NCBI GenBank assembly: GCA_002320605.1
Contig: DCKG01000034.1
Coordinates: 79,536-143,535, forward strand
DNA: 64,000 nucleotides
Source: Bacteroidales bacterium UBA1680
Lineage (GTDB): Bacteria > Bacteroidota > Bacteroidia > Bacteroidales > UBA932
Reading direction: 5' to 3'
A program made the position numbers and the translations under genes. The stretch's first letter is position 1. Every line of letters begins with the position of its first letter. Positions 41,799-51,145 of this stretch are shown in pieces. The notes under the pieces are model-generated. The model saw only the letters and a program-made list of their open reading frames with translations. It searched no databases and was not told the DNA's origin.

Positions 41799-43350
41799 CA
41801 GATACATAGAAGTAATGGACACCACCCTGCGTGACGGAGAGCAGACCGCCGGAGTCTCCTTCAACGGAGACGAGAAGCTGGCAATAACCCGCATGCTGCT
41901 AGAAGAATTGAAGGTGGACAGGATAGAAGTCGGCTCCGCAAGAGTGTCAGACGGCGAAAGAGATGCATTCCAGAGAATATGCCGCTGGGCCTCGACCTGC
42001 AACCATCTTCAGCAAATCGAAGTGCTGGGATTCGTGGATGACGGCCTCTCCGTCGAATGGATTTCGTCAGGTGGCGGCAAAGTACTCAATCTGCTCACCA
42101 AAGGTTCCCTGAAGCATCTTGAGGGCCAGCTCAGGAAAACCCCGCAGGAACACCTCGACGACATATTAATTAACATACAAAAGGCTTCCGACAGGGGCAT
42201 GGACGTAAATATTTATTTAGAGGATTGGTCCAACGGCATGCTCTCCTCAAGGGATTATGTATGGTTCATGATAGATGCGCTGAAGGACACGCCCGTGAAG
42301 CGTTTCATGCTGCCAGACACTCTCGGCATTCTGAACCCTGATCAGACGTTCGACCTTTGTCTGGCGATGGTTTCCCGTTATCCTGAAACCAGATTCGACT
42401 TTCACGCTCACAACGACTATGACCTGGCAACGGCAAACGTCTATGAGGCGGTAAAAGCCGGCATCAATGGTTTGCACGTCACCGTGAACGGCCTTGGAGA
42501 GCGGACTGGGAATGTTCCCGTAGCCAGCGTCGTTGGCGTGCTGAATGATCACCTTCATGTCAGGAACTCTCTGGATGAGAAACGTCTGATGCACGTATGC
42601 AGGTACGTGGAGACCATATCTGGAATTCGAATCCCTGAGAACAAGCCGATCGTGGGCGAATCGGTGTTCACGCAAACCAGCGGAGTACATGCCGACGGGG
42701 ACAAGAAGGCTGGACTGTACCAGAATGCACTTATACCAGAAAGATTTGGCAGGTCGAGGCATTATGCCCTTGGCAAGACCAGCGGCAAAGCGAACATAGT
42801 CAAGAACTTGGAACAGCTTGGAATCAGCCTTACGCCCGAACAGATGAAACTTGTAACCGCAAGAGTTGTTGAGTTGGGAGACAAGAAAGAGAATATGTCT
42901 GCCGAGGATCTGCCGTTCATAATAGCTGACGTGCTGAAAGGCGGATATTCTGCTACTCAGGACAACATACACATAATAAATTACAGCCTGCAGCTCGCAA
43001 GAGGAATGCGCCCCGTGGCCAACCTTCGGATAAAAATCCATGACAATGAATACGAGGAAAGCTCTTCAGGCGACGGCCAGTACGATGCCTTCATGAAGTC
43101 TCTGTGGAAAATCTATGACAGGCTCGGGAAAACCCACCCTCGGCTAACCGACTACCATGTGAATATCCCGCCTGGAGGCAAGACAGACGCAATCGTGGTC
43201 ACTACTATCGCCTGGGATTACGAGGGCCATCATTTCAAGACACGCGGCGTGGACTCGGACCAGACTGAAGCCGCAATAAAGGCGACGCTCAAAATGCTGA
43301 ATATCATTGAAAACTCAAATCTGATAAGACATGAAACTGAAAATAGCTGA
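41791..43350 (+). CDS. Isopropylmalate synthase-family paralog, probable citramalate synthase
   Basis: A 519-residue DRE-TIM enzyme with the same plan as LeuA but distinct sequence. The N-terminus MPDRYIEVMDTTLRDGEQTA carries the catalytic Arg-Asp, the metal HxH is in DFHAHNDYDLATANV, and a LeuA-type regulatory domain is at about 375-510. It lies between leuD and leuB, where it can feed LeuCD and LeuB. No threonine deaminase gene (ilvA) is present in the operon. This fits a citramalate route in which pyruvate and acetyl-CoA give 2-oxobutyrate for isoleucine. A second isopropylmalate synthase or a homocitrate-type enzyme is the alternative. It overlaps leuD by 8 and leuB by 20 bases. Confidence 0.7.
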   Translation: MPDRYIEVMDTTLRDGEQTAGVSFNGDEKLAITRMLLEELKVDRIEVGSARVSDGERDAFQRICRWASTCNHLQQIEVLGFVDDGLSVEWISSGGGKVLNLLTKGSLKHLEGQLRKTPQEHLDDILINIQKASDRGMDVNIYLEDWSNGMLSSRDYVWFMIDALKDTPVKRFMLPDTLGILNPDQTFDLCLAMVSRYPETRFDFHAHNDYDLATANVYEAVKAGINGLHVTVNGLGERTGNVPVASVVGVLNDHLHVRNSLDEKRLMHVCRYVETISGIRIPENKPIVGESVFTQTSGVHADGDKKAGLYQNALIPERFGRSRHYALGKTSGKANIVKNLEQLGISLTPEQMKLVTARVVELGDKKENMSAEDLPFIIADVLKGGYSATQDNIHIINYSLQLARGMRPVANLRIKIHDNEYEESSSGDGQYDAFMKSLWKIYDRLGKTHPRLTDYHVNIPPGGKTDAIVVTTIAWDYEGHHFKTRGVDSDQTEAAIKATLKMLNIIENSNLIRHETENS

Positions 43351-44392
43351 AGTACCGGGGGACGGGATAGGCCCCGAAGTAGTCGGGCAGGCAGTCAAAG
43401 CTGTCGATGCCGTCTGCAGGAAGTTCGGACATAGCGCCGAATATACCATGGCATATGTTGGCGCATGCGCCATTGACAGATTCGGAGATCCTTATCCTGA
43501 GGAAAGCCATAAAATCTGCATGGATTCCGATGCCGTGCTGTTTGGAGCGGTCGGGGATCCGAAATATGACAACGATCCAACGTCAAAGGTGCGTCCCGAA
43601 CAGGGACTTCTCGCAATTCGCAAGAAGCTGGGGCTTTACGCAAACATTCGTCCCGTGGAGACTTTCAAATCGCTGCTGTACAAATCGCCATTGAAAGAGG
43701 GACTCGTGGATGGGGCCGATTTCGTTTGCGTGCGAGAGCTGACCGGAGGAATGTATTTCGGCGAGAAAGGACGCCGCGACAATGGAGACACGGCATTCGA
43801 CACTAATGTGTACCATCGTTTCGAAATCGAGCGCATCCTGAAACTGGCCTTTGAATATGCCATGCGCCGCCATCGTCACCTGACCGTAGTGGACAAAGCA
43901 AATGTGCTTGAGACATCCCGCCTTTGGAGACAGGTGGCTCAGGGAATGGAGCATGAATATCCCGACGTACAGACTGACTACATGTTCGTAGACAATGCCT
44001 CCATGCAACTCATCAGATGCCCGAAATTCTTCGACGTCATAGTGACAGAAAACACCTTCGGCGACATCCTGACAGATGAAGCCAGCTGCATTTCAGGGTC
44101 GATGGGGCTTCTGGCTTCGGCATCCATCGGAGAACATACTTCCCTATTCGAGCCTATTCATGGCTCATATCCTCAGGCTGCCGGCAAGAACATCGCCAAC
44201 CCTCTGGCTGCCATACTTTCCGCCGCCATGATGTTCGAATATTCATTTGGTCTCATGGAAGAAGGCAAGGCCATCCGCAAGGCTGTGGCCGCCTCCATCG
44301 AGGCAGGCATCGTCACTGAGGACCTAGCGTCAGAAGGTGCCAAAGCATACTCCACGACAGAAGTCGGCGACTGGGTCGCAAAGCACATTTAA
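43331..44392 (+). CDS. leuB: 3-isopropylmalate dehydrogenase
   Basis: A 353-residue NAD-dependent oxidative decarboxylase that forms 2-oxoisocaproate, and in the citramalate route 2-oxobutyrate. The start MKLKIAEVPGDGIGPEVVGQA is typical. Substrate arginines and metal Asp residues are in VRPEQGLLAIRKKLGLYANIRP and in TENTFGDILTDEASCISGS. The NAD site is EPIHGSYPQAAGKNIANPLA. It begins 20 bases inside the upstream synthase gene, and ilvE follows after 21 bp. Confidence 0.97.
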   Translation: MKLKIAEVPGDGIGPEVVGQAVKAVDAVCRKFGHSAEYTMAYVGACAIDRFGDPYPEESHKICMDSDAVLFGAVGDPKYDNDPTSKVRPEQGLLAIRKKLGLYANIRPVETFKSLLYKSPLKEGLVDGADFVCVRELTGGMYFGEKGRRDNGDTAFDTNVYHRFEIERILKLAFEYAMRRHRHLTVVDKANVLETSRLWRQVAQGMEHEYPDVQTDYMFVDNASMQLIRCPKFFDVIVTENTFGDILTDEASCISGSMGLLASASIGEHTSLFEPIHGSYPQAAGKNIANPLAAILSAAMMFEYSFGLMEEGKAIRKAVAASIEAGIVTEDLASEGAKAYSTTEVGDWVAKHI

Positions 44393-44413
44393 CGAATTTA
44401 ACACCATATTTTT

Positions 44414-45448
44414 ATGAAAGAAATCGATTGGGACAAGCTGGGCTTTGATGCTTACAGGACGAGAACCGTCATCGTCTCCCACTTCAAAGACGGGAAGTGG
44501 TCTCCGATTGAGAAAACAGAGACTTTCTCTTTCACGTTCGACCCATTCGCACAGGTATTCCACTATGCAATTTCTTGCTTCGAAGGCCTGAAAGCCTTCA
44601 CCCAGAAAGATGGACGGAAAGTAATGTTCCGCCCGGACGAGAATGCAGCCAGGCTGCAAAGAACGGCCACATACCTCGGCCTACCAGTACCTACGAAGGA
44701 AATGTTCATCGAGATGTGCAAAGAGTGCGTCTTGAACAATCTTGAATTCCTGCCTCCATACGGTCACCAGGCATCCATGTACATCCGCCCACTACTTGTT
44801 GGAATGCACCCTCAGATGCAGCTCGTTCCTTACCCAGAAGCCATATTCGCAGTCATGTGCGCCCCCGTAGGCTCCTATTACGGTGAGCATCTAAGGTCAT
44901 TCGCCGGAGTAATTCCTGGCAACTATGACAGAGCCGCACCAAAAGGATCCGGGAGCTACAAGATTGGAGCGAATTACGCCAGCACATTCGAGCCTTATAA
45001 AATTGCGCACGAGCAAGGCTACACCGAGCTCCTTTACCTGAATTCCCAGACAAGGGAATATATTGATGAATTTGGCTCGTCCAACTTCTTCGCAATAGAA
45101 GGGAACAAGTACATCACCCCGCTTTCTGACAGCGTGCTGCCATCGATCACCAACAAATCCCTGCAGCAGGTCGCCAAAGACTTCGGAATGGAAGTCGAGA
45201 AACGTAAGATTCCGGTCGGCGAACTTTCTGAATTCGAAGAGGCAGCTGCCTGCGGAACAGCAGTCGTCATCACGCCAATGTCGCATATCGACATAAAGCC
45301 AGTCCTGGAAGAGCCCGAGGTGTCTGCCTCGTACAGATTCTTCGATGATGGAGTCGTAGGCCCAGTCTGCCAGAAGCTATACAAGCAGATCACCGGCATC
45401 CAGTTCGGCGAGCTGCCGGACGTACACGGCTGGTGCTACGAAATCTAA
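44414..45448 (+). CDS. ilvE: Branched-chain amino acid aminotransferase (biosynthetic copy)
   Basis: A 344-residue fold-type IV PLP enzyme that performs the last step to valine, leucine and isoleucine. The PLP lysine is K183 in GSGSYKIGANYAS; ISCFEGLKAF, YIRPLLVGMHP and ACGTAVVITPMSHID are family motifs. A second copy at 59857-60900 shares this whole layout and roughly half of its residues. This copy lies at the end of the attenuator-controlled operon and is the biosynthetic one by context. No clear terminator follows; nrdA has its own -7 box. Confidence 0.95.
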   Translation: MKEIDWDKLGFDAYRTRTVIVSHFKDGKWSPIEKTETFSFTFDPFAQVFHYAISCFEGLKAFTQKDGRKVMFRPDENAARLQRTATYLGLPVPTKEMFIEMCKECVLNNLEFLPPYGHQASMYIRPLLVGMHPQMQLVPYPEAIFAVMCAPVGSYYGEHLRSFAGVIPGNYDRAAPKGSGSYKIGANYASTFEPYKIAHEQGYTELLYLNSQTREYIDEFGSSNFFAIEGNKYITPLSDSVLPSITNKSLQQVAKDFGMEVEKRKIPVGELSEFEEAAACGTAVVITPMSHIDIKPVLEEPEVSASYRFFDDGVVGPVCQKLYKQITGIQFGELPDVHGWCYEI

Positions 45449-45543
45449 TTGCCAAGAATCAAAGCAGGACATCCATGCATGGGCATGTTGAAAAATAGTT
45501 TATAATTTTTATAATTTCTATTCCAAGTACGCCACCGTCTGAT

Positions 45544-45551
45544 TATCTTTG
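45544..45551 (+). promoter_or_regulatory. -7 box for nrdAB
   Basis: TATCTTTG matches TAnnTTTG and lies 21 bases before the nrdA ATG at 45573. It overlaps the TTG of a longer nrdA frame, so it argues against that start. There is no exact -33 TTTG. Confidence 0.55.
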
Positions 45552-45572
45552 CCGTCCTTATTATTCAAGACA

Positions 45573-47783
45573 ATGCAGATAATCAAACGAAATGGCGTAC
45601 TTGAGCAGTTGCCCCTGGGAACGGTCCTGGAGGAAATCGAGAGTGCTTTTCCCGAGAAGGAATATTCCATGGACATCCTCACCGAGAAATTCCAGGGCTT
45701 CGACAAGCCTGGCATGCAGCCCGACGAGAGGCTTTCCGCCCTCATAAAGGCGGCCGTTGAACTGACAACTCAGGACGCCCCAAAATGGGAATACATAGCT
45801 GGCCGCCTGCTGTGCTTCAAGCTGAATAAGGACATCGCAGCCGAGACCAAGTCGCTCGGCGTGAACTCATTCTACGATAAGTTGCGCTACCTGACCGATG
45901 AAGGGTTGTACGGCGATTATATACTGGCAGCATATTCAAAAGAAGAAATCAACGAGGCACAGACTTTCATGAAACCGGAAATGGACACTCTCCTGAACTA
46001 TTCCGGGCTCGACCTCCTGTCCAAACGCTATCTCCTGCGCACCCATGACCAGCATCCCATAGAGATGGTTCAGGAGATGTTTCTAGGAATAGCCTTGCAC
46101 CTTGCCTTGCCGGAAAAGCGAGACAGAATGGGCTGGGTACGCAGATTCTACGACATGCTGAGCCGCCTCGAAGTCACCATGGCCACCCCCACGATGGCAA
46201 ACGCTCGCAAGCCTTATCACCAGCTTTCCAGCTGCTTCATAGACACGGTGCCAGACAGCCTTGAAGGAATATACCGTAGCATAGACAACTTCGCCCAAGT
46301 CAGCAAGTTCGGCGGAGGCATGGGGCTATACTTCGGGAAAGTGAGAGCGACAGGAAGCAGCATAAGGGGCTTCAAAGGCGTGGCAGGAGGGGTGATTCGC
46401 TGGCTGAAGCTGGTCAATGACACTGCCGTAGCCGTAGATCAGCTCGGGGTCAGGCAGGGGGCGGTGGCCGTCTACCTGGATGCCTGGCACAAAGATCTCC
46501 CCGAATTCTTGCAAATAAGGACCAACAACGGAGACGACAGGATGAAGGCCCACGACATATTCCCAGCCGTATGCTATCCCGACCTTTTCTGGCGCATGGC
46601 GAAAGAAGACCTGAACCAGCCTTGGCACTTGTTCTGCCCACACGAAATCATGACCGTGAAAGGCTACTGTCTCGAAGATTATTATGGGGAGGAATGGGAG
46701 AAACGTTACCTGGACTGCGTATCCGATGCTAGGTTATCCAGGCGAGTCATAAGCATCAAGGACATAGTGCGCCTAGTCCTGAAATCGGCCGTCGAAACCG
46801 GCACTCCTTTCACTTTCAACAGGGACACGGTCAACGCAGCTAACCCGAATGCCCACAAAGGCATGATATACTGCTCGAATCTCTGCACTGAGATTGCCCA
46901 GAATATGTCTCCAATAGAATCCGTCGGCACGGAGATAAAGACGGAGGACGGCGATGTCGTGGTCTGCAACCTAGCAAGCCTGTCACTCGGGCACTTGCCG
47001 CTTGAGGATGAGCAAAAGATGAACGATATAGTAGCCACGGTAGTCCGAGCATTGGATAATGTGATTGATCTCAATTTCTATCCGGTGCCATATGCCCAGA
47101 TCACGAACCATCGCTACCGCAGCATAGGCCTCGGGGTAAGCGGTTACCACCATGCCCTTGCCAAACGCCGCATCAGTTGGGAGAGCGAAGACCATCTAAA
47201 GTTCATAGATGAGGTCTTCGAGAGGATAAATTTTGCAGCCATCAAGGCCAGTTGCGAGCTTGCCGTTGAGAAGGGCAGGTACGACTATTTCGAGGGCAGC
47301 GACTGGCATACCGGGGAATATTTCAGGAAAAGAGGCTATGACTCGCAGAAGTGGCAGTCGCTTGCCGCCGATGTGGCGCGAAAAGGCATGCGCAACGCCT
47401 ATCTGCTGGCTATAGCACCAACCAGCAGCACAGGGATAATAGCGGGGACGACTGCTGGGGTGGATCCGGTCATGAAGCGATTCTTCCTGGAAGAGAAGAA
47501 AGGAGCCATGCTGCCACGGGTGGCTCCGGAGCTCAGCGACAAGACATACTGGCTCTACAAAGGTGCTTATCTGATGGACCAAGGCTGGAGCATGAGAGCC
47601 GCCGGAGTGCGCCAGAGGCATATAGACCAGGCGCAGAGCGTGAATCTGTACATCACCAACGATTTCACTATGAGACAAGTGCTCAACCTCTACCTCCTTG
47701 CGTGGGAGTGCGGAGTCAAGACAATCTATTACGTGCGCAGCAAGTCCCTCGAAGTAGAGGAATGCGAGAGCTGCGCCTCATGA
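45573..47783 (+). CDS. nrdA: Ribonucleoside-diphosphate reductase, alpha subunit (class Ia)
   Basis: A 736-residue catalytic subunit that reduces ribonucleoside diphosphates. An ATP-cone allosteric domain is at about 1-90 (MQIIKRNGVLEQLPLGTVLEE). The active-site cysteines are in LSSCFIDTVPDS, SNLCTEI (thiyl-radical Cys with Asn and Glu partners) and VVVCNLASLSLG. The C-terminus ends CESCAS, the redox CxxC pair that is reloaded by thioredoxin. I start at 45573 because the TTG at 45549 overlaps the promoter box. It is 25 bp before nrdB. Confidence 0.96.
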   Translation: MQIIKRNGVLEQLPLGTVLEEIESAFPEKEYSMDILTEKFQGFDKPGMQPDERLSALIKAAVELTTQDAPKWEYIAGRLLCFKLNKDIAAETKSLGVNSFYDKLRYLTDEGLYGDYILAAYSKEEINEAQTFMKPEMDTLLNYSGLDLLSKRYLLRTHDQHPIEMVQEMFLGIALHLALPEKRDRMGWVRRFYDMLSRLEVTMATPTMANARKPYHQLSSCFIDTVPDSLEGIYRSIDNFAQVSKFGGGMGLYFGKVRATGSSIRGFKGVAGGVIRWLKLVNDTAVAVDQLGVRQGAVAVYLDAWHKDLPEFLQIRTNNGDDRMKAHDIFPAVCYPDLFWRMAKEDLNQPWHLFCPHEIMTVKGYCLEDYYGEEWEKRYLDCVSDARLSRRVISIKDIVRLVLKSAVETGTPFTFNRDTVNAANPNAHKGMIYCSNLCTEIAQNMSPIESVGTEIKTEDGDVVVCNLASLSLGHLPLEDEQKMNDIVATVVRALDNVIDLNFYPVPYAQITNHRYRSIGLGVSGYHHALAKRRISWESEDHLKFIDEVFERINFAAIKASCELAVEKGRYDYFEGSDWHTGEYFRKRGYDSQKWQSLAADVARKGMRNAYLLAIAPTSSTGIIAGTTAGVDPVMKRFFLEEKKGAMLPRVAPELSDKTYWLYKGAYLMDQGWSMRAAGVRQRHIDQAQSVNLYITNDFTMRQVLNLYLLAWECGVKTIYYVRSKSLEVEECESCAS

Positions 47784-47808
47784 ATTCATAAATATATCAT
47801 TTAGCACG

Positions 47809-48852
47809 ATGGATAATTTACATAAGAATAAACTATTCAATCCCAATGGAGACACCGACCTCCGCCATAGGAGGATGATAGGGGGCGACGCCACCAATCT
47901 GAACGACTTCAACAACATGAAGTACAAATGGGCTAGCGACTGGTACCGCCAGGCGATGAACAATTTATGGATTCCGGAGGAAATCAATCTCACACAGGAT
48001 GTCAAGGACTACCCTCATCTGGAGAAGCCTGAGCGCACAGCCTACGACAAGATTCTTAGCTTCCTGGTGTTCCTGGACTCTCTACAAAGCAACAATCTGC
48101 CTTCCGTAGGGGAATATATCACCGCGAACGAAGTCAATCTCTGCCTGCACATACAGACTTTCCAGGAATGCGTCCATAGCCAAAGCTACAGCTATATGCT
48201 GGACACGATATGCAACCCTCAGGAACGCAACGACATACTTTACCAGTGGAAGACGGACGAACGCCTGCTTCGAAGGAACACCTTCATAGGAGACTGTTAC
48301 AACGAGTTCCGCGACAATCCCACTCCGCTGACTTTAATGAAAACCATGATAGCCAATTATATTCTTGAAGGAATATATTTCTATAGCGGCTTCATGTTCT
48401 TCTACAATCTCAGCCGCAACGGCAAGATGCCGGGTTCTGCACAGGAAATCCGCTACATCAACCGTGACGAGAACACACATCTCTGGCTGTTCAGAAACAT
48501 TATCCTGGAGATGAAGAAGGAAGAGCCGCAGCTCTTCACCACCGATAAAGCCAAGGTCTATGAGGCCATGATGCGGGAAGGAGTGCGCCAGGAAATAAAC
48601 TGGGGGCAATATGTGATTGGCAACGACATCCAGGGCCTTAACGAGCGGATGATAAAAGATTACATAGAATACCTTGGGAATATGCGTTGGAACAGCCTTG
48701 GAATGGGTTATCTGTTCGAAGAAAACCGCTCCGAACCGGAGAGCATGGGCTGGGTATCGCAATATTCTAATGCCAACATGGTGAAGACCGACTTCTTCGA
48801 AGCCAAGAGCACCGCCTACGCCAAAAGCACAGCCCTCGAAGACGACCTGTGA
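47809..48852 (+). CDS. nrdB: Ribonucleoside-diphosphate reductase, beta subunit (class Ia)
   Basis: A 347-residue diiron-tyrosyl radical subunit. Metal ligands and the radical Tyr follow the class Ia pattern: D90 in LVFLDSLQSN, E120 and H123 in FQECVHSQSYSYML, and Y127 as the radical site. The second set of ligands is in the EGIYFYSGFMFFYNL and RDENTHLWLF segments. The tyrosine is present, so this is not a Tyr-less Mn/Fe variant. It pairs with NrdA, encoded 25 bp upstream. I see no clear terminator between it and the DUF1016 gene. Confidence 0.96.
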   Translation: MDNLHKNKLFNPNGDTDLRHRRMIGGDATNLNDFNNMKYKWASDWYRQAMNNLWIPEEINLTQDVKDYPHLEKPERTAYDKILSFLVFLDSLQSNNLPSVGEYITANEVNLCLHIQTFQECVHSQSYSYMLDTICNPQERNDILYQWKTDERLLRRNTFIGDCYNEFRDNPTPLTLMKTMIANYILEGIYFYSGFMFFYNLSRNGKMPGSAQEIRYINRDENTHLWLFRNIILEMKKEEPQLFTTDKAKVYEAMMREGVRQEINWGQYVIGNDIQGLNERMIKDYIEYLGNMRWNSLGMGYLFEENRSEPESMGWVSQYSNANMVKTDFFEAKSTAYAKSTALEDDL

Positions 48853-48974
48853 TAAGCTCAGCTTCTAGGCACACCTGCACAGCAAGTCTTCGCAATTTCT
48901 AACTTTTGCATGTTCACTAATATTCCTATATTTAGGCATCAATCTTAATACAAACGCTTTCTAAATTTGGGGAT

Positions 48975-50021
48975 ATGGAGAAGAATGAACTACAGAACGA
49001 TATAATTGCCGAGAATTTCGTTTCTGATATCAGGAGCATCATAGAGCAAGGACGTAAGCAAGCGTATGCCGCAACTGGTCAAATAGCCATCATGACTTAT
49101 TGGAACATCGGACGGCGTATCGTGGAAGAGGAGCAACATGGAGCAAGCAGGGCTGCATACGGACGGAAACTTATCCCGGCTCTTGCTGCCAGGCTTTCTG
49201 CAGAATACGGAATCGGCTACGGCAAACGTAACTTGGCGTATTACCGGAAGTTCTATCTGGAATTCAAAGATTTGGAGATTTTGCACATGAGTGTGCAAAA
49301 TCTTACATGGTCTCATATCCGCAGGCTTCTTTCCGTCAGCAATACGCAGGCTAGGGAATGGTATCTGAGGACAGCTGCTGAGGACATGTGGAGCGTGGAT
49401 GACCTTGACAGGAATATCTCAACCCAATATTATGAACGACGGCTCACGGCCCAAAGGGATAGTTCAACTATTCCCGCACCTTATACTGGTCAAACAGATC
49501 CGTTGGAATACATAAAGAATCCGATGGTGGCCGAATTTATGGGATTCCATCGGGACACCAACTATTCCGAATCAGAACTGGAACAGGCGCTGATTGACAA
49601 CCTTGAGAAGTTCATCATGGAACTCGGTCGTGGATTTGCTTTCGTGGAAAGGCAACAACACATTGTGACTGATACGGCTGATTTCTACATCGACCTGGTA
49701 TTTTATAATTTTAAGATGAAACGATTCGTCATATTTGAACTGAAGACCCATAAACTAGCTCATCAGGACATCGGACAGCTGGATATGTACATCCGGATGT
49801 ACGATGATTTGATTAAAGGAAAGGATGATAATCCGACAATCGGCGTGCTACTTTGTACCGATACGGACAATACGATAGCAAGATATTCGGTGCTTCACGA
49901 CAGTGACCAAATTTTCGCAGCCAAGTATATGACATACATGCCAACCGAAGACGAACTGCGCCGGGAAATAGAGCAGCAGAAACGCTTCTTTATGGAACAG
50001 CATGGAATGAAAGAAGATTAA
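48975..50021 (+). CDS. DUF1016/YhcG-family PD-(D/E)XK nuclease
   Basis: A 348-residue protein with an N-terminal DUF1016 helical domain (about 15-165, TYWNIGRRIVEEEQHG, LTWSHIRRLLSV) and a C-terminal PD-(D/E)XK nuclease-like domain with D240, E255 and K257 in YIDLVFYN...FVIFELKTHK, then IGQLDMYIRMYDD. Such genes are common in accessory regions and are often found near restriction or defence genes, but no partner is visible here. It lies alone between nrdB and convergent envelope genes, a typical spot for a horizontally gained gene. An 11-bp perfect hairpin (49277-49302) is inside the coding region. A TAAATTTG box is 6 bases before the ATG, which would give a nearly leaderless message. Confidence 0.88.
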   Translation: MEKNELQNDIIAENFVSDIRSIIEQGRKQAYAATGQIAIMTYWNIGRRIVEEEQHGASRAAYGRKLIPALAARLSAEYGIGYGKRNLAYYRKFYLEFKDLEILHMSVQNLTWSHIRRLLSVSNTQAREWYLRTAAEDMWSVDDLDRNISTQYYERRLTAQRDSSTIPAPYTGQTDPLEYIKNPMVAEFMGFHRDTNYSESELEQALIDNLEKFIMELGRGFAFVERQQHIVTDTADFYIDLVFYNFKMKRFVIFELKTHKLAHQDIGQLDMYIRMYDDLIKGKDDNPTIGVLLCTDTDNTIARYSVLHDSDQIFAAKYMTYMPTEDELRREIEQQKRFFMEQHGMKED

Positions 50022-50055
50022 TATGTGAAGCAGTGGAATGGATTCCTGTTCGGAG

Positions 50056-51132
50056 TTATTTCACTCTAAGCCTCTGACCAATCTGCAGGACGGTGGTTTC
50101 CTTGATGCCATTCAGCTGACAGAGTTTCCTCACCGTGGTATGGTTACGAATAGCAATCTTACCTAAGGTATCTCCGCTGCGCACAGTGTAATACCTCTTT
50201 GCTAATTCCGCCTTTCTCTCTGCCTCGGCCTTCGCCTTGGCCTCTTCCTCGGCCTTAATGCGGTCTTGAGTATCGCCTTCTATGATATCGATTTCCTCTT
50301 CATCACTCTCTGGCACATAACGGCTGGCAGGGCTGAGATACATCTTTTTCAGCACGAACAGCCTGTGCCTCAAAGTCCCAGAGGCAAAGTCAATTAGCCA
50401 TTCAGGATCGAATGCGTAACCTTTATAGCGGGTTTCGAAATGAAGATGTGGCCCAGTAGACCTACCGGTAGAGCCGCCTAAGCCGATAATGCTCCCCGCA
50501 TTCACCCAATCGCCCTCTTGAGCCAGTCGCTTGGAAAGATGCCCGTAGAATGTCTCAAGTCCGTTCTCGTGGCGGATTATGACCAGATTGCCATAACCCT
50601 TGTAATATCTCGACAATCTCACTTTTCCATCAAAAGCAGCATAAACAGGGGTGCCGACATCCAGAGGAAGGTCAACACCTTGATGACGGCGACGATGGCG
50701 ATATCCGAATTTTGAATATACTGGGATTATCCTGGGGCAATGGAATCCACCAAGCGAATCAACAATCCACACAGCTATCTCATCAGGCAGTTCGTCCATG
50801 GAAACCTGATAAGGGACAGCTTTTTCCGTGTTCCAAAATTTTTCAAACTCATCCTTGCCGTTGGCATATTCAGGCAGTTTGAAATATTTCCAAGTATAAT
50901 CAGAGTATAGAATAATCTTGATGAATGGGCTTGCCGTATCCAGAGTGTCCATGACCTCCTGGGATTGATTAAGGGTTTGCACGGAAGCCATAGACAGCCG
51001 CGGAATCATCACCTCCGCCTGTTTCTTTGTCTTTATCGTGGTGTCCTGCGCATTCAACGCGGCGGCACAAAAAAATGTTAAAACAGCAAGGGCCAGAACT
51101 CTGACACCTGCCGGATAAATTTTAACTTTCAT
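50056..51132 (-). CDS. M23 metallopeptidase with LysM domain
   Basis: A 358-residue secreted endopeptidase for peptidoglycan. The signal peptide spans about 1-28 (LTFFCAAALNA). The peptidase M23 domain at about 130-250 has zinc and catalytic residues H150 and D154 in RRHQGVDLPLDVG, H198 in FYGHLSKR, and H229/H231 in GPHLHFE. An Ala/Glu/Lys-rich coiled-coil (about 285-310) leads to one LysM repeat (about 313-358), which binds glycan strands. All metal ligands are present, so it should be active. It is the last gene of the minus-strand group 53.5-50 kb, 13 bp after the phosphohexomutase gene, and is convergent with the DUF1016 gene. Confidence 0.93.
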   Translation of the reverse strand: MKVKIYPAGVRVLALAVLTFFCAAALNAQDTTIKTKKQAEVMIPRLSMASVQTLNQSQEVMDTLDTASPFIKIILYSDYTWKYFKLPEYANGKDEFEKFWNTEKAVPYQVSMDELPDEIAVWIVDSLGGFHCPRIIPVYSKFGYRHRRRHQGVDLPLDVGTPVYAAFDGKVRLSRYYKGYGNLVIIRHENGLETFYGHLSKRLAQEGDWVNAGSIIGLGGSTGRSTGPHLHFETRYKGYAFDPEWLIDFASGTLRHRLFVLKKMYLSPASRYVPESDEEEIDIIEGDTQDRIKAEEEAKAKAEAERKAELAKRYYTVRSGDTLGKIAIRNHTTVRKLCQLNGIKETTVLQIGQRLRVK

Positions 51133-51145
51133 CCGAAAAATCCAA

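Noticed and set aside
45549..45572. Upstream TTG start for nrdA
   Set aside because: It overlaps the TATCTTTG -7 box, and the eight extra residues have no family match; ATG at 45573 gives the usual start.
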